Source: Moniliella sp. 'wahieum' (lineage: Eukaryota > Basidiomycota > Moniliellomycetes > Moniliellales > Moniliellaceae). Taken from it: a stretch of 64,000 nt of DNA. Made by a program: the position numbers and the translations under genes. This document shows positions 21,820 through 33,963 of the stretch, piece by piece; position 1 is the stretch's first letter, and the number at the start of each line of letters is the position of its first letter. The notes under the pieces were generated by a model, which worked only from the letters and a program-made list of their open reading frames with translations, made no database searches and had not been told where the DNA came from. The stretch spans positions 248,001-312,000 of the forward strand of contig RSEE01000080.1 of the NCBI GenBank assembly GCA_003971905.1, read 5' to 3'.

Positions 21820-23146
21820 TCAGTCGACCACAGCAACCATCTTTCCGATGTTCTTGTTGGCCTCCATCTCCAGGTGCAAATCCTGTATCTCCCGCCACGA
21901 GGCTACTTTGTGAAGCAAAATGGTGTGGGGCGTCACTTCGCCCGGGCCTGGCGTTGATGGGGCCTCGAGCCCAGCCAGGATGCGGTCGAGGATCCCGTGG
22001 CGCAGAAAGGCTTGGACGAGATTACCCTGGTAGGCCAAAGATCGAGAGCGTAGCGTTGATCCCTCGACGCGCAGACGTTTGTACAGTAGCGGAAGGATCA
22101 AGGCGTCCTTGCTCTTGGCTCCGCCCAACGTTGCAAGCAATACCATCCGGCCATCCCGCCGCAGTGACGCCACGTTCTTGTTCCAGTAACTGCCCGCCAC
22201 AAAATCCACTACCACATCCACGCTGCCCGCCTTGGCCTTCTTGCCACCCAGACCGGTGTGCGCTGCCAACTCGACGTCCCACTCGCACGTTTTGTAGTTC
22301 CACCCGGCATCTGCCCCGGCCACCTGCACGCACGTCGCTACCTTCTCGTCGGTACCGGCCGTGGCATATACCCGACGCGCGCCTAGGTCCCGTGCCAGTT
22401 GGATCGCCGCCAGGCCCACCCGACGCGCCCGCATGAACCAACACATCCTTCCCCAGTTCTTGCAATTCGTCATGATTTGCCGCCAGGGGATCGAGACCCA
22501 AAGTCTCTCTTCGTTCTCGCTTCGTCTCTTCATCCCATTCCGCCGGCGGGCGCAGGTCGGCAATCGTCCGGAGCGCCTGGAATGCCGTCAACCAGTTCTC
22601 CGGGATCGCAGCCGCCTTGGTCCAACTGAGAAAAGATGGCTTGGGCAACAGGAGCGAGGCGCGGACCTTGATGTACTCGGCGTACGCTCCGCCCAACGCC
22701 AGACCAAATACGTTCGTCCCCCACGCGGGGTGGTAACTGGGGTGCAGCTCCTCCGCTGCGGCGGACGTTGATGTTGCAACAGGCGGCGAGGGACCGACGG
22801 CCTCGACCACACCACTAAATTCGACACCAAGAATGTCGGACGTGCCAGGAGGCAAGGGATACTTGCCTTCGCGCTGCAAAATGTCCATCCGGTTCAAGCC
22901 AAACGCGTGGACCTTGACCACCACCTCGGGCCCGGCCCCATCGTCCAAGGGGGTGGAGGTGAGCTGGGGCTTGGAAGTGTTTGCAATGTGCAAGTGGCTT
23001 GCTGGGCCCACGCCTCCCTTGACAAGCACGGCGCGCATCTCTTCCGGCTGGCGAGCGGCCGAGGTGGGGTTAGCGCGCGCAGCGAAGATGCGGCCGGGGC
23101 ACGGGCAACGGCGGCAGGCGGAAAGGAAAGTCGCGGACCAAGACAT
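21820..23146 (-). CDS. Quinone oxidoreductase (PIG3/TP53I3-type MDR family)
   Basis: Zinc-independent medium-chain reductase of the quinone oxidoreductase family, expected to reduce quinones with NADPH. The N-terminal GroES-like domain reads F-G-L-N-R-M-D-I-L-Q-R-E-G-K-Y-P and D-I-L-G-V-E-F-S-G-V-V. The nucleotide-binding turn is H-A-G-A-S-G, followed in the next frame by V-G-L-A-A-I-Q-L-A-R-D-L-G-A. One missing G near 22430 breaks the frame exactly in the glycine-rich loop. The end is at 21820 (G-K-M-V-A-V-V-D). The start at 23146 adds about 35 residues rich in Arg/Ala/Ser (MSWSATFLSACRRCPCPG), a plausible mitochondrial presequence. The downstream Met in E-E-M-R-A-V-L-V-K would give a cytosolic form. 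Confidence 0.9.
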
Positions 23147-25304
23147 CTAGGCAGAAAGGCAGCGTGGGGCGTCCGCACGCCCGCCAAGGGGAGGGAGCGG
23201 GCCGAGACGAGCATGGCGACCAAGAAGACAAGGGTGTTCAGCAGCCGTTGGTGGGGGCAGGGTGGATTGGTGTGCGAACAAGGAGGTGGTGATGGCGCAC
23301 AGCTGAGAGCCGTCAAGCTGACGCAGCACGGCAAGGGGAGGCGATGCGCTGATGCACCGACGTCTGTCCATGTCGGTGGCTCGTGCACCGACGTCATGGA
23401 AACTTTCAAGCAGGATGAGCTGGTGCGTGCGGGGGCTGCGGCGGCTCTCAGATCTTAGATCTCATAATTATGGCACGCACATTTTCCTGTCAGTCGGGGC
23501 TAATGCGAGGGAGACCAGAGTCGCGACTAGGTCAACGGATGTAGCAATCGTTCGTGGGGAAGAAGCAAGAGCAGAGGACATGGTGCGAAGTGGAAGAAAC
23601 AGGGAAAGAGCGGGACGCTCGGGACGCTCGGGACGAAGAAATTGGAAATGGGAACGAGATCAGTCAAAAACTAATATGGCAATTCCCATTGGATGGCAGT
23701 GTCACGGGCTGCGGCGGACACGAGATGGTCCGACCGAAGCTAAGGCCCGCCTGCTCCGCACATGCCCAGTAGAGCGTGCTCCGCAGGCCAACCAAGTGTG
23801 ATGATGGTTGGCTAAATTAAGTATCGTGGCCGAAGGGCCATGCTCAGCGCGACAACAGTCGCCTCCCGCCCAAGTCCACGTCGGCCGGCCTAAATAAGGC
23901 CACCGAGCTTCCAATGCCGTGGCGGCGTCTGCCGCCTCGTTCCCGTTTCCTTTTCCTTTCTCGGTCGCGCCTGCGGCGACCAACCCCGCTTTTGACATGT
24001 CTTCCTTTCTACACCCCCTCTTGTATCCGTTTCCCTTTTGATCCTGCCTGTACCCCTGGTTATGGGGATCTTTTCCCCCACCTTCCAATCTCGTCCTTCT
24101 CGTCCTTTCTCGTCATCCTCTCGCCTTCCCGTCTATCCTGTCCGACTCCTGCGCGTTTCCAGCCAATTTATCCAGTACAGGCAGCTTCTCTTGTTAGCGT
24201 CCGACTTCTCCTCCGACCTCGTCCTCCAGCCCTTCGTCAGTCCAATCGCGCGAGCCCTCCTTTGGTCGCGGCGATTCCCAGTCTCTGTTGAGGCAGTGTT
24301 TGTCCCCCTCTGCCTCCTCCTCCCGTCCTTAAGTCCCGGAGGCTTCAGACACGTTACTACGGCCCAAGCCGGTGCAGATGCAGCCTTGCCACACGTGCAG
24401 CCGCCCACCAAAGGCCTCTCCCTCGTCCCTAGCTCCGCTCGGACGCACCAACCAGCCTAAGCCCGAAACTACGTGAGTCGACCTACCGTCGCCTAAGGGA
24501 TTGTACCCCAAAACCCCCAAGGCGGGCCCCCTGGCGGCGCCCGCCTGGCGGCGCCCGCCCGTGACAGGCAGTGGCAATTGTTGCTAGCATTACTTGTGCT
24601 CTCGCATATACAAGAAAATCACTGGCCCCTCGCTTTGAATGATGGAAGCTCGGCTTGAGCACCTCGCTGGTAGGAATATAAGGCCATTGCATGAGGTGCA
24701 TGAGGCGCCTACAATTCCTGAGAAAGCTACTTTCTGACGTCGAGACCCTTCCCGTTTTAGGGATTCAGTTGCCGTGTTTGGCGCACAACCGTCGCCACCG
24801 CGTCACCCATCATGCATCACCAGCCACGCCCCCCCCCCCCGCACAGATTGTGCTCTCGGTGAAGGATGAACGTACGATGAACCCCACTTCCACTTTTGCC
24901 CCTGGGAGGGGGACAAAAGAAAGTGTGTGGGGTACAAGACAGAACTGGGAGTAGGCAGAGAATATAGCGTTTGTCTATATTGATAGCAAAGCGGAGAGGT
25001 TATGTTGGGGCGCAGCTGGGCGTTTTCTAGAGCATCTTCCCTCTGTCGTAGAAGGCCGTGGGAGAGACTATAGCTCTTTTGCATTTCTCCCCGCACTTTT
25101 TTATCGCGACACGCATACACCTTTAAGGGCCGCAGGAGGCTGACACCATGAGGGGCTGCCGGTTCAGATTCTATTATAACTGCAGCCCTACTCTGATCGA
25201 TCGCTTCTTTTTCTCCCTCATCGTCCTCATCTCTGTTTCTCCCTTGACTTTTCAGCAACAACCGCGTGGTGCATATTCACGTTTCCCCCAATCAAACGCC
25301 AGCC
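23147..25304. other. 2.1-kb divergent intergenic region (QOR / SEC14-like)
   Basis: No gene is supported. Contains ctcagatcttagatctcat (23446-23464), the inverted repeat ggcct-aaata-aggcc (about 23887-23901), a long pyrimidine-rich stretch (23930-24340) and a 14-bp tandem duplication ctggcggcgcccgc (24531-24558). It also has a run of about 12 C (near 24829). The pyrimidine-rich frames look like proteins only because they are CT-rich. Confidence 0.45.
24531..24558. repeat. 14-bp perfect tandem duplication
   Basis: Two abutting copies of ctggcggcgcccgc, 24531-24544 and 24545-24558, each itself nearly palindromic (ggcgcc core). Confidence 0.8.
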
Positions 25305-28071
25305 ATGCGCAACGAAATCAAGCAGATCGTCGATCCGCCAGTGACTGAAGGCCGTGTGGGTTCGTATACACTTCTATTGTTTTGCACGATATATTTGTGA
25401 AGGTGTTTTGCTGACCTAGAATCCCATCTGGCTTTCTGCAGGCAACTTGACACCGCAGCACGCGCTTCAATTGCGTCAACTCTGGGCGGCCTACTTTGAC
25501 TGGGTCGCTAATGCGACAGGTTCCGGCACTGCTCAGCCAGTGGCCACGACCGTGTTCTCTAAGGACGGGAAAGCCCCTGTGGGGAATTTGTCCAAGTCGG
25601 ACGCCGATAACGATGCGGCCAAGATCCAGCTGGAGCGCAAGAACCTCGAGGCGCTTGTCCAGACGTATGGCGGAGAAGCAGTCAAGCGATCGCTGTGGGA
25701 GTTCGTTCAAATGGACGACCCTGATGCGATCTTGCTCCGCTTCCTTCGTGCGCGCAAATGGGACAATGCGCGAGCAATGGGTATGTTTGCTGGTTGCCTC
25801 AAATGGCGGCTGGACAATGAAGTGCAAGCCCTCGTGGAAGGTGGCGATCTGGGCAACTCGGCCCGGATTCCCAAGTTTCTCGAACAACAACTTGCCGTCA
25901 AGACGTACGCTATGGGCACCGCCGTCAATGCCGAACCCATCATCTACATTCACGTTGGTCGTCACTTCACCCGAGGTCAGCCTCCCGAAACAATGAACAA
26001 GTTTGTTGTCTTCGTCATCGAAACAGTTCGCACCCTCATGGCCTCACCTGCCGACACAGCCGTGGTCATTTTTTCCTTGCAGAACTTTGGGCTGAGAAAG
26101 TGAGTGCGGTCTCTTTCCTCTTCCCCCATGCGAGAGTATCCATGCCAGGCGCACGAGGCAGTACTAACTGACGGTTCATGGCCCGCGCCCCTCTTCTTCT
26201 TGTGACAGTATGGATTGGCACTGCATCCTGTACATCGTTCACTGCCTTGAGGCCTACTACCCCGAAGTGCTGCGCATTCTCTGTGTCCAAAACGCTCCAT
26301 GGATCTTTTCCGGGATCTGGAAAATCCTATCGCCAATGCTGGACCCCGTGGTCCGCTCCAAAGTCCGCTTCCTCCAGAGTGCCCAGGACATCGAAGACCA
26401 TATTCCCCCCGAGCGCTACATTTCCGAGTTGGGAGGAAAAAACACCAACCCATTCCACTTCACCGTGCCCAAGCCGGACGAAAACGACAAACACAACGAC
26501 ACCATTCGTAAGCCAGGGTTGGTCAAACGGTATCATGACCTGGCCGATGCGTACGAGGACATCACCAAGCGCTGGATCGAGGTCAACGGAACTGAGTGCG
26601 TACATGTTGCCCGGCGCACAACGACGATGATGGCAGTATACTAACGCCTTTGTTGCCTTATTTCGACTCTTTCATCAACTGACAGCCCAGAGGTCGATAA
26701 GCAGCGCGCGTTGCTTTTGCGCAAGTTGCGCGTTGCTTATTTCGACATGGAACCGTACGTTCGCGGTGGCAATCCCTACACGCGCGAAGGGGTGCGGGAC
26801 ACACAGGGTCGCGTTTGTTGGACTTACGTGGTAGACGGTGTCGTACGCAAACACGTGGTCGGAAGAGGGAAGAGTGCATCGGCGCTTCGTCGAGAAATCT
26901 ACGAGATGCAAGTCTTGGGCTTCTCGGCAGAAGACGCGGTGGCCAAAAGTAAGGCCGCCGAGGAAGCTCGGGACTGGACTGCACTGTATGGCGACCCCGT
27001 AATTGCGGCCGAAATTGAGGGCGAGAGCGAAGTGGAGGATATGGATGCTGCGGGAGTTTTGACGGGGGTGAAGATGGACTTTACTTCCCCCTTGTCTGTT
27101 AGGATGCATGGTGATGAGGCTCAAGATGATCCCTTGAAAGGGAACGGTGGGAAGAGCAAGAGCAACCGTCACGGCCGCCACCCTCAACGCAGTAATTCTC
27201 CTCGTCGACACGGAACGAAGGGCACCCATCATCACCATCATAAAATGGGTCATTCCAATTCTTCCCCCTCTCTTGATTCTCCTGCGTCCTTTCGGCGCGA
27301 TACTGCAATCGAAGACGAGGGAAACCATAGCCACAAGTCTCGTGGTTGGCGTTCCTCCCTGCCCAGTCACAAGGGGGGCTTCGAATCCTCAGATACGGCC
27401 CCGACCGAGGTGACTCTTTCTGATGTTCCAACAAGTCCAATCCGGACCAAACATCTTTCTCGTTCCCAACATCATTCGAGCAACAGAAAGGAGACAGATA
27501 TCAAGCCCAACTCCCCGGTTAAAAGCCAACCACAACAGGCAGCTCTCGTCCAGGCAGAGCAGGATGGGTACAACTCCGAAAATGATGTGTTTTATGATGC
27601 AATGGAGCCTACAACCCAGGGCGTGGAAATGACCAAGAAGGATCGCAAGGCCGTTCGTTCTGGTTTTTACGAGGAGGGTGCATATGTCCCCGTCCACTCT
27701 GCGCGAACGCGGAGCGCACACCATCGGGAGAGCCGGCGCAAAGCCGGGTCGCATGAGACCGCGCGCACTAACCCAGGGCGGCCTGCGCCTCGTACTTTGA
27801 TATCTAGCTCGGACGAAGGGATGGAAGCGGGTTGGGGAGCGAGGGGCATCATCGCAATCGTCGCTACTCGCGTCGGTACGTGAAAGCGATCGACACATCT
27901 TCTTCGATCTCTCGCTTTCCAGCCGTGGGCACTGATTATTCCTCTTACTCGTGGTCGGCCGAGGAACCAGAGTCCGCCCACAAGGCTCCGTCGTCTTTAC
28001 GTCGCCGCCTCAGCCGCAGGGGCAGTCTACGTCGGATCACCACCCTGTTCAAGCACGACAAGGGGAACTGA
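25305..28071 (+). CDS. Sec14/CRAL-TRIO phosphatidylinositol-transfer protein, Csr1-like, with long tail
   Basis: Lipid-transfer protein of the Sec14 family, closest in feel to yeast Csr1/Sfh2. CRAL-TRIO-N has D-D-P-D-A-I-L-L-R-F-L-R-A-R-K-W. The lipid-binding lobe has F-S-L-Q-N-F-G-L-R then N-M-D-W-H-C and Y-Y-P-E-V-L-R-I-L-C-V-Q-N-A-P-W-I-F. Post-domain K-L-R-V-A-Y-F-D-M-E-P-Y-V-R-G is typical of the fungal group. Five exons fit with no frame error: introns 25354-25441, 26100-26208, 26596-26685 and 27876-27922. It is one of the few undamaged genes here. The last ~330 residues are disordered, Ser/His/Arg-rich (H-H-H-H near 27230), ending in a basic R-R-R-L-S-R-R-G-S-L-R-R-I tail. That tail is a plausible membrane or phospho-regulated segment. 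Confidence 0.9.
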
Positions 28072-28963
28072 TGGCCGGCATGAGTGCTTATTATTTCGTC
28101 TCGATCCGCCCTGACGGTCTCTATACCGTACTTTCGCATCCTTGATGATGTGTGCGACAGCCTCACCAGATTTTCCTCCGTTTCGTCAGGCTGGCAAGAC
28201 AATCCAACACCTTCCTTCGATGTATGGGCCATTCTCTCTTTTGTTATCTCTCACGTCCATTTTCGAAGGCTTATTGGGTGCTTCGCGATACCCCTCCTCT
28301 CTCTTACCCCTCCTTATTATCTCTCTTCCCGTTGGACCTGCGATATCTCCGAGATCTCCTCCTTCCTTTGTGACCGAGAGTCTCCACATTTGTTGACGAA
28401 TACGCTGACGCGCTCCCTACTAGTGTATATGACGAAGTGAAAGGATGGTTATTTGACAGAGTCATTGTGGTGATGAGATGGCATCATTGGATCGCATCCT
28501 TTTACATACGATTTTTCGTATTACGAAGTCCCCCCGGGAAGAGCATTCCGTTCAATCACTCATCGTTCTTTCGGCCAGAGAACGAGGCAAGGGATCCTCC
28601 TGTCCTGCTGGGAACAGCAATGCTGCGTTCCTGAGCTGTTTCTGATCTGACAGCTGACAGAACCATAAGAAATGCGAGATGCGAGCGAGTCTAGTCAGCG
28701 TTTGCATGATGATAGAGGGCACCTGCATGTTTGCAGCATTTGTCCTGTTTTTTGGAATAGCCTATGACCATATGACTCAGTGCTTGCAATTCATCTCTCC
28801 AGTAAATGTCAGATTTCGATACGGGAGTGATAACAAACATGCTGCAGTGATCATCATCAACATGATGGAGATAGTCCCACCAACAGCAGGAAGAGTGGAT
28901 GTGATGAGGCGAATATGATGGTAGTGATGATAGCAGTGAAGGTATGAGGAGGCGGTCCGCCCT
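28072..28963. other. Intergenic, lower GC
   Basis: About 0.9 kb after the Sec14-like gene. It is pyrimidine-rich then AT-richer. Short frames show no motifs, and no RNA gene was recognised. Confidence 0.4.
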
Positions 28964-29612
28964 TCAGGAGTCCAGCGAGGGAAGGATAGCATGAGGCAGG
29001 AGCGCATCAAAGTGAGGGCAGCAGAAACACCCTTCCTCTCTTCCTTGGCCAGTAGAAGAAGACTCTTCCTCCGCCAAGCGACCACACTTGGCGGCACAAA
29101 TGTCCATTAAGTAACGGACAAAGGGCATCCAGTGCCAATCCAACACAATCACCCCCGCTACAAGGGGGGCGGCTGCCGAACCAGGGAAGAGAGCAGCGCC
29201 AGGGCACAACTCCTTCATGACCTCTTCTCGTGCTAGCTTCGTGGCTAGAATCTCCTCTTGCGCCGCTACCCATCCGGTAGGAACGTCAGGGCGGGATCCC
29301 GCGCGCGTCGCGCCCTGTAGCCGGACAGGCGATTTTTTTACGGGAGATAGTCGCCTCGTTGCCCGGCTGGCTGGGGTGATACGTGCAAAGGTCCTGAGCC
29401 ACTGCAGGCTCGGCGGCCAAACGGGCTTGATGGACAAATACAATACCTTTGCGGTACGGTGCAGATGGTGACTTGGGCACCACATCATGAGGTCGAGTTG
29501 TTCGGTGCGGGAGCGTGTCCAGCAAGGCAGGGGGGTAGACCCGTCCCCATACACCTCCTAACACTTGAAGAAGGCAGTCCAATGCAAGCACCGATTGAGA
29601 AGGAAGGAACAC
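28964..29612 (-). CDS. Open frames possibly continuing the DNA ligase C-terminus (unidentified)
   Basis: Two overlapping minus-strand frames read as plausible protein: Y-R-K-G-I-V-F-V-H-Q-A-R-L-A-A-E-P-A-V, then W-V-A-A-Q-E-E-I-L-A-T-K-L-A-R-E-E-V and V-I-V-L-D-W-H-W-M-P-F-V-R-Y-L. The 'I-V-F-V...V-I-V-L-D-W-H-W' pattern is reminiscent of a BRCT-like C-terminal region. Position and strand would allow this to be the end of the ligase gene next door, but the join is not visible and it could be a separate gene. This is inference only. Confidence 0.3.
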
Positions 29613-29838
29613 TTGCTCAAAGGTAGAAATAGCGAGAGATATATGGCTGGATTGGATAAGGAAGGGTCACTTGGGGTGTTGGCAAGTCCAAGGTCCGAAG
29701 AGGGGGGGGACAAGTGCGGTATAAAGCAATGCACCAGTGACTCCGACAGACGGGGAGAAGAACGGCATAATCTTCGTCCTTTGTGCAGTGGGTACTCCAG
29801 AAGCGGGGATAGGTGATGGTGCAGGACTGGGTTGCGGC

Positions 29839-32800
29839 TCAGATGGGGAGATCCGAAGGAAAGCACGGGGGTAGGTGGTTCGCCATCGCACGGCGCTTTC
29901 GACTCGGCGGAGGACGAGCTCGGGGATAATACAGTGATGGGTGTGGATCGCAACGGCACCCGAACTGGAGAGGATGACAGATGACGACGGTGGAGGCGGG
30001 GGTTCTCGACTGCCACTGGTTCGAGAGGAGATGGCGTTGCAGCTTGGGAGAGACGTTGCTCGCAGGGCGAGCGAAGCCGGACACGCCGCTGCAACCCCGG
30101 CGTAGAAATAGATGAGAGTCGGGCGCGACCGCTCCACATGCGCGGAGCAGCCCACCCAGGGGAGCGACGAACTGTCCCCAAGCGGGCAAACCGGTCCAAC
30201 AAAGCCCGCCGTCGAGCCAGATTACGCTTCTTTCCATCTTGCGCTCCTGGACCAACATCCCCTGCAATTCCCTACCGGGGTGGGGAGCAATCCCCGACCG
30301 GGCAATTGCATTGGGACCTAATGAGGGTCCCTCCTCCGCGGTAAGTATGGTTCCAGACGCATTTGGGTGCTTCCTTTTGGTCCTTGCAAGTGGGGGATTG
30401 GGTACCTGGATAGGCGAAAGTGCTTGAGGGAACCGGCGAGAAGGTCGGGTTGTGTCTCCGGGGGCGGGGCGGCAGGTTGCTCCAGAGAAGGGGCGGCAGG
30501 TTGCTCCAGAAGGGGCGACACAGGGCAGCCGTTTGCGCTTTGCGGGGAGTGGCGATGCCTCGACACAATCCGATGGCGCGGGGACAGGCTGGGGAGCGGG
30601 GGAAAGGGGAGCGGGATCATCGGCATGCGTGCATACGACCGACGGCATGGGCACATCGTGTGCGGGGGGCGGGGCATGCGCTTCCACCATTTGAGCTCCC
30701 TTGCCAGCGCGGTTCCGCACCTCTTGGGTCCGCTCCGCCGCCCGCTGAGCCAAGGTAGCGTGCGAAAGACGGATCTCGCCATTTGCTTCCCGCCCGAGCG
30801 CCCGCAGCGCTTGGTGGTGGGGAGCATGTATCGCTGCTTCCAGACTTGCTTGCATTTTGGCCATCACCACCCGGTCCACCTGCTGCAGCAGCCGCTTATG
30901 CTCAGCCGCGGTTAGGATAGCAGGAGGTAGTCGTGCCGGGTTCAAAGATGGCCTCCGCCTCGGACACTGGCCATCATGTGTTCCCCCCAGCGCATCCACG
31001 CCCCGCTGGGCTTCCGATTGACGGCTCGCCGCGAGAAAGTCCTTGCCCATGACATTGATCTCGGTCATCTCCATCGCATCCTCCCACGCCTTGTCCCCCG
31101 ACAGATAATGGATGCGGGCAATGCGAGGCCACCGAAGCGCCCAGCGGCGAGTAGGCGCCTGGTCAGCAGACAGCCCAGCTGCGTTGGCCGCAACTTGAAC
31201 CTTCTGAAACCCTGCGCCGAAAACTTCGATCAAGAGGGGCGTGCACAGCAGCACCTCAGGCCGTACATAGCCAGTGTCAAAGACCAAGCAGTAGTTCAAG
31301 CCGTCGACGATGGAGTCGGACGAAGGCGAAGACGGCGAGGAGGCAGGGCTGGCGTCACTGGGTCTGGTCTCCCGCGCACAGGTGGAGATGGGCAGGGACC
31401 AGGGATGCTGGCCAGTTCCCCAGATCGGATCCGGTTAGTAAATTGGACCCAATCGGTAGCTCCCAGCCCCCACATGCACGAGAACCAGCATCGGACTGTT
31501 AGCTGATCGGAGACGGCCGAGGAGGAAGGTTCCTGGAGGGACGTAGGCCGACGGCGGCGCAGCGCCCCGAGGTGCAGATTGACCAACGTGTCGGGGGGCA
31601 GGCCGAGCGGCGGCACGCTTTGCGTCCGGGGAGGCGCCAATCACCAAAAGATCCAACGAGTCGCCCAAGCCAGTATAATCCGCCTTGAGCTTGACCCATG
31701 CGCCCGGATATGGCTGGAGCGCCCGAGGGACGGAAGCTGCGTCAGCTACACGCCAATGTCTGGGCCATCCGGGCAGGTTTCTGGGGACCTGGCCTGTTCC
31801 AAGCCCTGCGCAGACAGCCTCTGAAGCACAGAGCTGGGCCTGCAGACGAAGATATGTCCAGATCTCGAGCCATGAGCAAGGTCACCGGAGAGATAGGGCG
31901 CGTCCATTGATTTGACTACCAACCCTTCGTCCCTCCGAGCCAGGGCTTGCGAGAAGATGTCCTCTAGGGCATCGATCCCCTCCTGCGGGACGAGCATAGG
32001 AGGAGGGGCCAGCGAAAGGCCCAAAGCAGGGTTGGATCCGGCAGGATGTGGGGGGTACGCTGGTTGCAGAACCGCTGCTGCGGCCAGCTCACGAGCGATG
32101 GCAGGAACACTTCCATCGGCACCGGCAATGAAAGTGGGCAGTGCCAAACGGCCCTCGCTGGGCGAAGAGTTCGGACTCGAGGCACAAGCGACGGACTGCT
32201 CACCGGTTTGGAGGTCAAGGAAGATAGCAACCCATCATTGCGTGCGCAGGAATGGGGCGAACTAACTTGGAGAGCAACGCTCTCCGCGCTCGGTACGGCG
32301 CAGAAACAAGGCTCACGCCATCCAGCCAAAGCAGATCAAAGAACACCACCGCCAAGTGGAGGGGTCCAATCGATGTTGAATTCGATAGGGTGGTCGATTG
32401 CGTTGCTGCTTGGGTCTGGTCATGGGCTTCAGAGCGAGTGGAGTGTGCGTGGTGGGCCTGGGGTGGTGGTGGTACCCACGGGGGTAGGAACGGGCCGGCA
32501 GGGTGGTTTGCCAGCCGTGCTACGAGCTCGGTTCGAGGGTCTGCAATGTTAGAACCCATGATGGTGTCATCCGCAATGTCAGCTTCCAGCTGGGCAACCA
32601 AGTCCGGTGGAGCAGTACTCGGGGGTGGGCACTGGCGCGGGGGGTCAGAGGGGCCGGCAGCCCTGCCAGGTGCGTTCGTCGTCTTTGGCCCCACCTTCCG
32701 GTAGAGCCACGTCCACGGACCACCCAAGGAGGCTTTGATGTGCTCCAGGGTATAAAAGGCGCGATGCATCCAGCCCCGGCATCCCATGGGACCATCTCAG

Positions 32801-33963
32801 CCTCGACATGATTTCGTCCTCTATCGAGACCTCTTGGCCCAAGGGCTTCCCGACATGGCGCGCTTTGCAAGAGAAGCGGCTTCTTCCACGCGATGGATGC
32901 TATCGGCAATGTTGGCAGGGTAACGCTTGGTAGATCTGGTACCTCTAGTTGCGCGAAAGGCAGTTGTGGAGGAGGCGGGATCCAGTCCCAGACCACCCAA
33001 AATGGCGGCGTGGACACAAGCTCGTTCGTATGTCGAGTCTCGGGTAGATTTGGAAAAGATGCGTACATCCCAGCCGCTTGGACCGTCTCCATCGCGAGTT
33101 CGGCGAATATGGATCTGCATTCGTTCTCCATCGTACTTTGTCTCCACTGCAACGGGAGTCGGTCCAAACACTCTGGCAGTCTCTGCCACTGAGGTGCCCT
33201 TGAGCGACTTGGGGAACTGCAGTCACATGACGTCAGTACGACACACCTTATGGAAGCAGGGACGATACAACCTACCTCCTCAATTTGAACCCCGACCCGA
33301 GAGCAGGCGAGCTCAGCAACAGACCGACCTTGCTCCACAGCACTGCATGCCAGACGCAAATCGGCACACTGCGAAAACACTTCCGGCAGGCGGGGATGCC
33401 AAGCGGCCATGGCCGCAGCGAAATGGGGGCCACGGGATCTGGATGAAATACGGCGGTTCCTAGGTTTGAAGCCAGACACGATGGGGGAGAACGTGCAAGC
33501 GCAGAAATGTTGGATAGCCCTAGGCCATAGACCAATTGCGGCTCTCGGCATATGAGCACTTGGACCACCAGCCCGTCTCGATGGGATCCAGGCCACGTAG
33601 TAGGCGGATTATGAGCTGGAGGCGCCGATCCCGTACCTCACGAGGAGTGGTGGTGGGTCGCGCAGAACGCGTCAGAGTCGGGGTGGGAAGGGAGGTCGAC
33701 CAGCTGCACAAGGATGCGAGTTGGTCAAGTAGTTCGTCGGCTTCTACAACGGATGGACCAAGAAAGGATTCAGGCCGCCCAGGGCTGCGGGCCCGACCGG
33801 TGCGCGACAAGACGCGAGCGAGACAGATCCCAATGCCGGCGCGATCGCATGCAGTGCCATCCCCATCGTCAAGAAAGGTGATTGGGCTGGCAAGTTGCTC
33901 CAACTCATCCGGCAGCAGATCAAGGGCATCCGCCAACAGCTTGCACAAAACGTTGGTGCTCAT
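29839..33963 (-). CDS. ATP-dependent DNA ligase (fungal non-Cdc9 type) with long disordered C-terminus
   Basis: Nucleotidyltransferase-fold DNA ligase. Visible motifs in order: pre-catalytic helices (I-I-R-L-L-R-G-L-D-P-I-E), motif I with the adenylated lysine E-T-K-Y-D-G-E-R-M-Q, and R-I-F-S-K-S-T-R-D-S-T-Y-E-R. Then come motif III V-V-F-F-D-L-L-W-L-D-G-V-S-L, motif IV D-E-G-L-V-V-K and motif V K-L-K-A-D-Y-T-G-L-G-D-S-L-D-L-L. An OB-fold end is at W-P-R-I-A-R-I-H-Y. A 59-nt intron is at 33217-33275. The frame breaks repeatedly (about 33480, 32900, 32240, 31720, 31300). The start ATG is at 33963. The K-S-x-R-D-S-T pattern recalls a second fungal ATP ligase family distinct from Cdc9 and Lig4. 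Its DNA-repair role is not established from sequence. The Pro/Arg-rich tail after about 30950 is unassigned. Confidence 0.85.

Noticed and set aside
23914-24460. Possible protein gene in the pyrimidine-rich stretch before the Sec14-like gene
   Set aside because: The translation is only Ser/Leu/Pro/Arg bias from CT-rich DNA. No motif, and frames change without pattern.
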